A stretch of 64,000 nt of DNA, from NCBI GenBank assembly GCA_963815375.1, contig CAWFGX010000001.1, forward strand, positions 186,001-250,000. The letters are read 5' to 3'. Below the pieces are notes generated by a model that did no database searches, had not been told where the DNA came from, and worked only from the letters and a program-made list of their open reading frames with translations. The DNA is from JASHPR01 sp963815375. GTDB taxonomy: Bacteria; Actinomycetota; Actinomycetes; Streptosporangiales; Streptosporangiaceae. Position numbers and translations under genes: made by a program. Below are positions 38,306 to 45,501 of the stretch, piece by piece (position 1 is the stretch's first letter; each line of letters starts with the position of its first letter).

Positions 38306-39200
38306 CTAGATGCCGGTCAGGACGTTGATGACGGCGGGGTAGCCGATCAGCAGAAGGAACCCGGCGAACAGCAGCACCAGGGGCAGGCTCATCCGCTCGG
38401 TGGCGGCCTGGGCGGTGGTCTCGGCGTCGGCTAGCTGGCGGGCGCGGATGGCGGCGGCCCTGGCGGTGAGGCTGGCGCGGACTCTGGCGCCTTCGGTGCC
38501 GGCCAGGGTGATGGAGGCGGCGAGCTCGCTCAGCTCACTGATGTCCAGGTCGTGGCCGAGCTGGCCGAGAGCCTCCCACGGCGGGCGGCGGGTCAGCCGG
38601 GCGACGTCCAGCGCGCCGCGCATCTGGGTGAACGCCCATCCCTGCCCGGCCGCGGCGGCGTAGGTGAGGGCTGCTTCGACCCCGGCGCCGGCGGCGACCG
38701 AGATGACGACCAGGTCAAGGAACGCGGCCAGGGCGTGACCTGCGGCGGTGCGGCGGGCGGCGGCCTGCTGCCGGACAGCCAGTGCCGGCAGCGTGTACCC
38801 GGCGGCGGCCAGGGCCAGGGCGGCGGCTGCGGGCAGCTGCCAGGCCACGATGATCCCGCCGGCGGCCAGCAGCCCGGTTAGGGCCGGGGCGGCCAGGAGG
38901 CCGGTGATCGCGGCGGTGGCCTGCTCAGCCAGCAGCCGCTCAGCCGGACGGCCCATCAGCGCCAGGTCGCGGCGCACGCTGCGGGCGGGCAGCCCCATGC
39001 AGGCGAGCAGTCCGGCGGCGGGCCGGCCGCACCCTGGCCGCCCAGCTGTCCTCCTGCGCGGTCACAAACGGCGGCTGCGCCGGCTCGCCGATGATGGCCT
39101 GCAGCTCCTGGGCCAGGCTGACCCGCCGCGGCGCCAGCCCCGCGGCAGCGGCGATCATGCCTACGCCGGCCAGGACGCCCAGCAGCAGTGCCCCGGTCAC
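38306..39200 (-). CDS. tadC: TadC-like type II/IV secretion F-family membrane protein (one frameshift)
   Basis: The GTG start (39200) overlaps the TadB stop. N-terminal helix GALLLGVLAGVGMIAAAAG; after a frame change near 39020 it continues LACMGLPARSVRRDLALMGR. The GspF-type core contains FLDLVVISVAAGAGVEAALT, then ALGQLGHDLDISELSELAAS and EGARVRASLTARAAAIR. The two C-terminal helices end PAVINVLTGI. Together with TadB it forms the inner-membrane platform of the pilus. The order TadZ-TadA-TadB-TadC is the standard one. Confidence 0.85.
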
Positions 39201-40084
39201 CGCCCGCTCCCCGTCTGCGCCGGAACGCTCTGGCCCGGATTGGTGAGGATCCGGGGGTTCTGGCCGAAGCCGCTGATCTTGTTCAGCCACCAGAACGCGG
39301 CGGCGAAGCAGCCGCCGACAGCCAGCAGGACCAGTTGCCCAGCCGCGCTGCCGTAGGGAGCCAGGAACACCCGGCTCCACGCCAGCAGCCCAGCGGTCAG
39401 CACCACGGTGACCGCGATGATGATCCGTGACCCGGTGCGGACCCGGGCGCGTGCGGCGGCGACCCGCAGCCGCATCGCGGCGTGCTGGCGGGCGGACTCG
39501 GCCAGGCTGGACAGCAGCTGTCCCAGGTCGCGGGCCTGCTGCTCGGCGGCCAGCAGCAGCGCCGCTGTCACCAGGTCCGCAGCCGGGTCAGCGGCCTCAT
39601 CAGCGAAGGCCCGCAGTGCGTCCGGGAGCCGCTGCCCGTGGCGGATCTGCGCGGCCAGCAGCGTGACCTGCTCGCGGACCGGTCCTGGTGCGATCGGTGC
39701 GGTGGCCAGGATCGCCTGTTCCAGCCCGGCGGCAGCGGCGAGGGTGTCCCGTAGTTGCTCGGTCCACGACGCGATCGCCTCGATGCGGCGCACTGCCTGC
39801 TCGCCGACGCGGTCGGGTCCCAGCGCGCGGGGCAGGAACCAGGCCGCCAGGCCCGCCAGCACGGTGCCCGCGGGCCACCTGGTGACCACCGCCACGATGG
39901 CAGCGGCCAGCAGCGTGCCACCGATTCTGGGCATGCTTGCCTGAGCGCGGAAGCGTTCCATAGCGTCCCGCCAGCGGCTGCCGTCGGCGGCGGTGCGGGC
40001 GCGCAGCCCGGCGGCAGTCAGGACCAGGCCCAGCGCGGCGGCGGCGCCCAGCACGGCCCCCAGAGCCGCGCTGCCGCCGGTCAT
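39197..40084 (-). CDS. tadB: TadB-like F-family membrane protein
   Basis: Intact, 295 residues; the ATG (40084) overlaps the TadA stop (ATGA). A first helix near the N-terminus, a second pair around GTLLAAAIVAVVTRWPAG, then the GspF domain: WTEQLRDTLAAAAGLEQAIL, LAAQIRHGQRLPDALRAFAD, EQQARDLGQLLSSLAESARQ. The C-terminal helices contain IIIAVTVVLTAGLLAW and GQLVLLAVGGCFAAAFWWL. It is the inner-membrane partner of TadC and TadA. Confidence 0.88.
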   Translation of the reverse strand: MTGGSAALGAVLGAAAALGLVLTAAGLRARTAADGSRWRDAMERFRAQASMPRIGGTLLAAAIVAVVTRWPAGTVLAGLAAWFLPRALGPDRVGEQAVRRIEAIASWTEQLRDTLAAAAGLEQAILATAPIAPGPVREQVTLLAAQIRHGQRLPDALRAFADEAADPAADLVTAALLLAAEQQARDLGQLLSSLAESARQHAAMRLRVAAARARVRTGSRIIIAVTVVLTAGLLAWSRVFLAPYGSAAGQLVLLAVGGCFAAAFWWLNKISGFGQNPRILTNPGQSVPAQTGSGR

Positions 40085-41412
40085 AGCCGGGCTCCGGCGC
40101 TCTGGTAGCCAGCGGCGTCCAGCTCTTCCATGGTGGCGGCGCGGACGGGCACGGCGGGGACGGCGCGGTGGCCGGGGCCGGGGGCGTAGATCTCGTTGGA
40201 GACGATCTGGCGGCCGTCGGCGTCGGTGACCTCGCGGATGCTGGAAATACACCGCTGGCCGGCGGTGTCCCAGGCGAGCTGGATGACGAAGTGGACCGCG
40301 CCGGCGATCAGCAGGTTGGTGTCCTCCAGGGACAGGTGCTCGGCGGACTGCGCGGCGTAGGCGGCGGCCTTGATGAACGCCCCGCGGGAGGAGCTGGCGT
40401 GGATGGTGGCCATCGACCCGTCGTTGCCCTGGCTCATGGCGTTGAGCATCGGGACGACCTCGCTGCCGCGGACCTCGCCGACGATCACCCGGTCCGGGGT
40501 CATCCGCAGCGCCCACCGCACCAGCTCGGCCAGGCTGATCTCCCCTTCGCCCTCCATGTTCGCCTCGCGGGACTGCATCGCGACCACGTCGGGGTGAGCG
40601 CGGGTGTCGAAGTCCAGGCACAGCTCGAGGCTGTCCTCGATGGTGATCAGCCGCTCCCGCGGCGGGATCGCACCAGCGAGCGCCCGCAGCAGGGTGGTCT
40701 TGCCGACCGCGGTGCCGCCGGAGATCAGGATGTTCTTGCGTGCGCGGACCACGGCAGCCAGGAACGAGGCGAGCTGGGGGTCGAGGGTGCCGTTGGCGGT
40801 CAGGCCGTCCAGGGAGGCGGCGGTGAGGCGGTCGCGGCGGATCGCCACGCACGGCCGGCCGGTCACCGCCATCACCGCGAACAGCCGCCCGCCGCCGGGC
40901 AGCGGGACGCTGACCCGTGGGGTGGCCCGGTCGAAGCGGCGTTCCTCGTTCCCGGCCCGGGTTGCGATGGTGCGGATCAGGCCGGTCAGCTCATCGTCGC
41001 TGCCCGCGATGGGTGCGGCGCGGACGCGCCGGCCCCCGGCGTACTGGACGAACACCTGGTCGCAGCCGTTGGCGTTCACCGACTCGACGTCGGGGTCATC
41101 CAGGAACATCTGGAAGCCGCCCAGGCCGAACAGCGCGTCGAAGACCGCCTGCCCGATCTGCTGCTCGGCGGCGGCATCCAGCGGCGGGCGGGCCTGCGTC
41201 AGCGCACGGGCGGCCTGGGCGTCCAGGGCCTCAGCGATCAGGTGCCGGCCCGCCTCGGCACGTTGCGCCCAGGTCAGCGGGTGCGGGCCGCCGGGCACGC
41301 TGGCGAGCTGTGCCAGGCGGCGGGCGACCTCATCACGCAGCTGCCGGGTCAGCTCATGGTCGTGTCCGCCGCCGGGCTGCGGCGGGAGAATCTGGTCAGC
41401 GGGCTGTGTCAC
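40081..41412 (-). CDS. tadA: TadA/CpaF pilus assembly ATPase
   Basis: Intact, 443 residues, GTG start at 41412 inside the end of TadZ. The secretion-ATPase N-domain (DDPDVESVNANGCDQVFVQY) is followed by the RecA-like core: Walker A ISGGTAVGKTTLLRALAG, the Asp box RLITIEDSLEL, Walker B with MTPDRVIVGEVRGSEVV, and the His box GNDGSMATIHASSSRGAF. It powers extension (and possibly retraction) of the Flp pilus. Together with TadZ, TadB, TadC, CpaB, TadE and Flp it makes a nearly complete Tad locus; a secretin is not expected in monoderm bacteria. Confidence 0.94.
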   Translation of the reverse strand: MTQPADQILPPQPGGGHDHELTRQLRDEVARRLAQLASVPGGPHPLTWAQRAEAGRHLIAEALDAQAARALTQARPPLDAAAEQQIGQAVFDALFGLGGFQMFLDDPDVESVNANGCDQVFVQYAGGRRVRAAPIAGSDDELTGLIRTIATRAGNEERRFDRATPRVSVPLPGGGRLFAVMAVTGRPCVAIRRDRLTAASLDGLTANGTLDPQLASFLAAVVRARKNILISGGTAVGKTTLLRALAGAIPPRERLITIEDSLELCLDFDTRAHPDVVAMQSREANMEGEGEISLAELVRWALRMTPDRVIVGEVRGSEVVPMLNAMSQGNDGSMATIHASSSRGAFIKAAAYAAQSAEHLSLEDTNLLIAGAVHFVIQLAWDTAGQRCISSIREVTDADGRQIVSNEIYAPGPGHRAVPAVPVRAATMEELDAAGYQSAGARL

Positions 41413-42211
41413 CTGCGGTCACCTCCGCCCCATGACGGCCGGGGTCTGCGGCTGACGGGGACGGCGGCTGCGGCTGCGGCTGGCCGGATCCTGCGGCCAG
41501 CGTGGCGGCGAAGCTGGCCGCTGCCCGTCCGAGCGGCAGCCGCCCGATCTTGCGCAGCCCGCTGCCGCCTGTGGCGGCCAGCGCCGGCACAGCGCGCGGG
41601 TCGGCGGGAATAGTGGCCTGTACCGGGATGCCCAGGGTGGCCGCGATTTCCTCCGCCGGGTAGCCGCCCCCGCCGCTGGCGTCGGTGGCCAGCAGCAAGG
41701 CCAGCCGCGCCCCCGCGGCCGACAGCGCGTCTGCGCTCAGTGCCAGGTGGGACAGGTCGCTAACCCGGGGCCGCACCATCAGCAGCGTTACCTGCGCACA
41801 GGCGGCGATAGCCAGGGCTGGGGAGCCGGGGTCCAGCCGGCCGCAGTCGGCGATGACTGTCTGCGGTCCGGCGGCCAGCCAGCCCAGCAGCCTGCTGCCA
41901 TTGCTGGCGAGGGCAGCCAGGCAGGCATGGGCCTGCTCGGCGCCGGGCGGGGCGATCACCAGGTGCAGTCCGCCGGGCAGCTGGTGGGCATGCTGCCAGG
42001 CCAGGCTAGGGCTGTGGTCGTGGCGGGCGGCGGCGGCCAGGCTGGTCAGCCCGGGGGCGGGTGGCAGGCCCAGCTGGGGGCCGAGGTCCCCGCCGGCGGG
42101 GTCTGCCTCGATGAGCAGCCGCCGCTCCCCCGGCCAGACAGCAGCCAGCGCCAGGCAGGTCGTGGTCACGCCCGGCGACCCTTTCACCGAGGCCAGCGCG
42201 ATCAGCGGCAC
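41396..42211 (-). CDS. tadZ: TadZ/CpaE-like MinD-family ATPase
   Basis: Intact, 271 residues. The N-terminus LIALASVKGSPGVTTTCLAL is the deviant Walker A box of ParA/MinD proteins, in the CpaE/TadZ form. RLLIEADPAGGDLGPQLGLP carries the switch region and VIADCGRLDPGSPALAIAA the Walker B region. The C-terminal 40 residues are a Pro-rich tail. TadZ proteins localise the pilus machine to a cell site. The start ATG at 42211 lies 5 nt after the stop of the CpaB gene. Confidence 0.85.
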   Translation of the reverse strand: MPLIALASVKGSPGVTTTCLALAAVWPGERRLLIEADPAGGDLGPQLGLPPAPGLTSLAAAARHDHSPSLAWQHAHQLPGGLHLVIAPPGAEQAHACLAALASNGSRLLGWLAAGPQTVIADCGRLDPGSPALAIAACAQVTLLMVRPRVSDLSHLALSADALSAAGARLALLLATDASGGGGYPAEEIAATLGIPVQATIPADPRAVPALAATGGSGLRKIGRLPLGRAAASFAATLAAGSGQPQPQPPSPSAADPGRHGAEVTAGDTAR

Positions 42212-42215
42212 CAGC

Positions 42216-42881
42216 TCACGCTCCCGCCGGGATAGTCACCAGGGCGATCTGGCCGGCTGCTGCCGCGGCGGCCACCTGCGGCACCGCGTTCTGGCTCAGC
42301 GCGAGCTCAACGACCGTGGTGCCCGAGCCGGGGTTCACGCTGACGCCCAGCACGACGCCCTGGCCCGCTGGCAGCGCCGGCGCCGGGGCGGCCTGCGAGG
42401 CGCCGTCTGAGGATGTGGCTGGGGTGGTGAGCACGTCCACGGTCTGCCCGGCGGACAGGTCCGGCGGGTACTGGCCCGCCTTGACCGCGACCCCCAGATC
42501 GGCCTGCCCGGCCGCCGGGCCTGCCAGGCCGGCATCGCCGGGGGTCAGCAGCGCTCCGGCCGGCAACGGCCCGGCAGCCGGGCGGCCCACAATGCTGGCT
42601 TCCTGCGCGGCGGGGACCAGGCTGACCGGCCCGCCTGCGCTCACCCGCACGACCTGCAGATCCGCGGTGGTCAGCAGCTGCCCGGCCGCCACGTCGCGGG
42701 CAACGGCCAGGACCGGCTGGCGGTTCCCGGCCCGCTGCCACCCGGCCGCGGACATCAGCGCGCACACCGCCACCACCAGCACCCCGGTCGCCGCCAGCGC
42801 CCAGCTGCGCCGCCGCTGCGGCAGCCGGAGGGCGGCGCGGCTGTCAGCTGCCCTGCGGGTGCTGCTCACTGTCGTCATCAC
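42216..42881 (-). CDS. cpaB: CpaB/RcpC-like SAF-domain protein
   Basis: Intact, 221 residues, ATG at 42881. Single N-terminal helix (WALAATGVLVVAVCALMSAA), then the SAF domain VLAVARDVAAGQLLTTADLQ with LPAGALLTPGD, and an RcpC-like C-terminal half (GQTVDVLTTPA, VVLGVSVNPGSGTTVVELAL). SAF-domain proteins of this kind are standard members of Tad loci and sit on the outer face of the membrane. Overlaps the preceding gene by 4 bp. Confidence 0.8.
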   Translation of the reverse strand: MMTTVSSTRRAADSRAALRLPQRRRSWALAATGVLVVAVCALMSAAGWQRAGNRQPVLAVARDVAAGQLLTTADLQVVRVSAGGPVSLVPAAQEASIVGRPAAGPLPAGALLTPGDAGLAGPAAGQADLGVAVKAGQYPPDLSAGQTVDVLTTPATSSDGASQAAPAPALPAGQGVVLGVSVNPGSGTTVVELALSQNAVPQVAAAAAAGQIALVTIPAGA

Positions 42882-43681
42882 GCACCCCCGCCGGTGTTGA
42901 CCGCCTGGGACTCAGCCACCCGCATCGCAACGGCGGCCGTGGTGAACAGCGGCGGCAGCTCCCCTGCGGTGCCGCCGGTCCCCGTCCAGGTGATGTCCCA
43001 GGTGATGGTGACACTCACCAGGAAGGTTCCGTCTGGCTGCCCGGCGCTGGAGACGGAGTAGGTGTAGCCGCATGTTGGCGAGGAGGACGCGGGATTGTCA
43101 CTGGTGGTGTAGGGCATGCCGGGGCCGCGGCAGGTGACCGTCTGCCCGTCGCCCATCTGCCAGGACGCCGACACCGGCGTGGCGGTCGCAGTGACCGACT
43201 CAGCGGGAACCTGCGCGGTCTGCACCTGAGGCCGCCAGACCGCCGGAGCGACCCACAGCCAGGTCGGCAGCCCGGTCAGCTGCAGCGCACCCGCCGGAGG
43301 GGAGGACCCGATCACCGGATCAGGCAGCCGCAGGTACCGCACCGCCAGCTGAGCCAGCTCCGCCGGCGCCAGCGGCGCCCCGGCACCGCCACCACCCGCA
43401 ACGCCGAACAGGCAGGTCACCGTCTGGCCCTTAGCCGTGCACGGCGGCCCGCCACCAGCCTGGGCAGCGCTGCCTGTCCCGTTCCCGCCCGCGCCGCCGC
43501 GGCTGGGATTCCCGGCGGTCACTGTGCAGCTGGGTGTGTAACTCTGTCCGCACTGGGTGCCGCCGAACCCGCCGGCGGCCGGGCCGCCTGTCGCGCTGGC
43601 CGCCGCCTGCCACGAGCCGGAGATCATCAGGGCGGCGGTCAGCACCACGGCCGCGCGCCGCGTAAGGGTCTGCGTCAGCAT
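42878..43681 (-). CDS. Secreted protein of the Tad locus
   Basis: The ATG at 43681 begins a clear signal peptide (RRAAVVLTAALMISGSWQAA, then ASA); a longer upstream frame has no coding character. The 267-residue mature part is Gly-rich with paired cysteines (GGTQCGQSYTPSCTVTAG, KGQTVTCLFG, GQTVTCRGPG, SPTCGYTYSV). It contains beta-strand-rich repeats ending SVTITWDITWTGTGGTAGEL. The Cys-pair/beta layout suggests an extracellular Ig-like adhesin or pilus cap; no family is recognised. It overlaps the lipoprotein gene by a few bases. Confidence 0.65.
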   Translation of the reverse strand: MLTQTLTRRAAVVLTAALMISGSWQAAASATGGPAAGGFGGTQCGQSYTPSCTVTAGNPSRGGAGGNGTGSAAQAGGGPPCTAKGQTVTCLFGVAGGGGAGAPLAPAELAQLAVRYLRLPDPVIGSSPPAGALQLTGLPTWLWVAPAVWRPQVQTAQVPAESVTATATPVSASWQMGDGQTVTCRGPGMPYTTSDNPASSSPTCGYTYSVSSAGQPDGTFLVSVTITWDITWTGTGGTAGELPPLFTTAAVAMRVAESQAVNTGGGA

Positions 43682-44277
43682 GTTCCCGCCGCCTCTACCA
43701 CCAGGCCAGTCACCTTCCATACCTGGCCGAACAGCTGCAGCTGGGCGTAGATGCGGTGCCGCCCGGCCGGGGCGCCGCTGGCCGGCTGGCCCGTCGTGGT
43801 GTACTGCAGCCACTGGGAGTCATCCGCGCAGTCGGTCACCGACGAACTGTCCGGGCCGGATGCCGGGGTCATCGCCGTGACCTGCGGGTCCAGGACCGGG
43901 GCGCCGCGCAGCACCACACCCTGCTGCTGGTCGTTCAGCAGCGCCCGGGTCAGGACCATCAGCGCGTCCCCGGCCGCGTATTGCGACAGCGAGGACGCCT
44001 GGTAGCCGGCCGTGCGGGCCGCGACCGCATAGGCGTGCCACATGCCCGTGTACGCGTTCAGGATCGCTGTCTGCGGATCGCCTGATGCGGCTGCCGGGAG
44101 CCGCAGCGCGTGGGTCGCTGACACCGGTGTAGGGACGGGGGTGCTCGCGCCGTTCCCGCAGGCGGCCAGCAGCGTGCACGCGCCCGCGGCCAGCAGGCAC
44201 GTCCGCGGTGCCCGCCGCCTGCCAGGCTCAGCAGCAGTCACGTGGGCGGAGGAAGCGTGCCCGCCCCGGCGGATCAC
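43675..44277 (-). CDS. Lipoprotein of the Tad locus
   Basis: Intact, 200 residues, ATG at 44277. A basic start and hydrophobic stretch end in the lipobox LLAACG, so the protein should be lipid-anchored on the cell surface. The mature part contains AILNAYTGMWHAYAVAARTA, then MVLTRALLNDQQQGVVLRGA. It ends VWKVTGLVVEAAGTC, a nuclear-transport-factor-2-like pattern often seen in actinomycete surface lipoproteins. It is in the pilus operon, overlapping genes on both sides, and may help assemble or anchor the pilus. Confidence 0.7.
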   Translation of the reverse strand: MIRRGGHASSAHVTAAEPGRRRAPRTCLLAAGACTLLAACGNGASTPVPTPVSATHALRLPAAASGDPQTAILNAYTGMWHAYAVAARTAGYQASSLSQYAAGDALMVLTRALLNDQQQGVVLRGAPVLDPQVTAMTPASGPDSSSVTDCADDSQWLQYTTTGQPASGAPAGRHRIYAQLQLFGQVWKVTGLVVEAAGTC

Positions 44278-44645
44278 CGGCGCCCCCGTGATGCGGTGCT
44301 GTCAGGCTGGGTGCTCTCACGCGGGGGCAGGGTCAGCGGCGGGGCGACGCCAGGCCGGCGCAGCGACGGTGCCGGCAGCCAGGCCGGAGCGGGCCTGGCC
44401 GACTCGCCTGGCCGGTCCGCAGGCGGGAAGTTCTCCACCGCCAGCGGCCAGGATGGCGGGGTCGCGGCACCATCGCTGGTGCGGTCCGTCCAGACGCAGC
44501 CGGGCACAGGACGCTGCTGGCTGTGGCCAGGTCCCCGGTGAAGGCTCCGGCGGGCCCGGCTGGTTAACGCCGGGAGTAGGTGCAGCATCGCCGATACGGC
44601 CGTCATCACGGCGAACACGGCGACGATTAGCAGTGCGACGGTCAT
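44274..44645 (-). CDS. Small membrane-anchored hypothetical protein
   Basis: ATG at 44645. One N-terminal helix (TVALLIVAVFAVMTAVSAML, then HLLPAL) is followed by a soluble Pro/Ser-rich tail of about 90 residues. The end, RRPGVAPPLTLPPRES, is nearly repeated in the next upstream protein (RPGVPPPLTLPPRAQ), so the two genes share a C-terminal motif. Function unknown. The 240-bp gap to 44886 has no convincing gene. Confidence 0.55.
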   Translation of the reverse strand: MTVALLIVAVFAVMTAVSAMLHLLPALTSRARRSLHRGPGHSQQRPVPGCVWTDRTSDGAATPPSWPLAVENFPPADRPGESARPAPAWLPAPSLRRPGVAPPLTLPPRESTQPDSTASRGRR

Positions 44646-44886
44646 CACCAGTCGTGTCCTCTCACTCGGTCTGCAAGCGGCACTTGGCGAAGCGCCTGGC
44701 AGCAGCAGGGACGCCATGATGTGTCTGTCCGGGCCGGATGCTGGCTGTGGACGCGGGACGCCGCGTGCTCACCGGCTGGCCTTTCGGGGTTGCTGGGCGT
44801 GGCGGCCCAGCGCGGCAAAGCTGCGGTCCGCCAGCCCAGTGCAGGCGCGGTCGTGGTTAACGCGGCGGCGTTCGTGTCCCGGCTGG

Positions 44887-45282
44887 TCACTGGGGCTCCC
44901 GGGAGCTGGTGGTGTCCGCGCTGGCCTGCGCGCGGGGCGGCAGGGTCAGGGGCGGCGGGACGCCGGGCCGGGGCGGCGGTGGTCCTAGCGGTCCCGCCCA
45001 GCCAGCCCAGGCCTGCTGCTCTGGCCCGGGGCGGGCTTGCGCGAACGTCTGGATGACCTGCACAGCCGGCGGGGCAGGATACGAGGAGCGCAGTGCCATC
45101 GCCAGCGCTGCGGCCCAGCCGAGCAGCGTCCAGCCCAGCAGCACGTTGATCGCCGCGACCGAGCCGATGTCGGGGACCCGGCGTGCCAGCCCGATCAGCA
45201 CCGGCAGCAGGTATAGCGCTGCGCACGCCGCAGCCAAGTCGCACAGCACGAAGACGATGAAAATCGAGAACAGGGCATGCAC
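44887..45282 (-). CDS. Superinfection-immunity-family-like membrane protein
   Basis: Intact, 131 residues, ATG at 45282. Two membrane helices (FSIFIVFVLCDLAAACAALY and VAAINVLLGWTLLGWAAALA) flank the sequence RRVPDIGS. The Asn-x-Leu-Leu-Gly-Trp-Thr-x-x-Gly-Trp segment is the hallmark of the small superinfection immunity family (Imm-superinfect type), some members of which block phage DNA entry. The C-terminal tail (RPGVPPPLTLPPRAQ) resembles that of the next gene. It lies at the start of the pilus operon, so it could protect against pilus-adsorbing phage or redundant transfer; that is inference. Confidence 0.65.
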   Translation of the reverse strand: MHALFSIFIVFVLCDLAAACAALYLLPVLIGLARRVPDIGSVAAINVLLGWTLLGWAAALAMALRSSYPAPPAVQVIQTFAQARPGPEQQAWAGWAGPLGPPPPRPGVPPPLTLPPRAQASADTTSSREPQ

Positions 45283-45501
45283 CTGGGGCTCCCTTTAGCA
45301 CGTGGTGATCCTGGTCACTGCTGACGCTAGGCAGGCACGGGCGGGTCGGGCGACGAGGGAAGACCACAGGATGCCCACATATTCACCCTGATGAGCACAA
45401 TGCGCAGAGCCGGTTCTAAAGTGGACGCGGCAGCCCGGTCCGGCAAGCAGGGGCGGCCAGCTGGATCTGCCCGCAGGCTGTACGTGACCAGGAGCGGTGA
45501 T

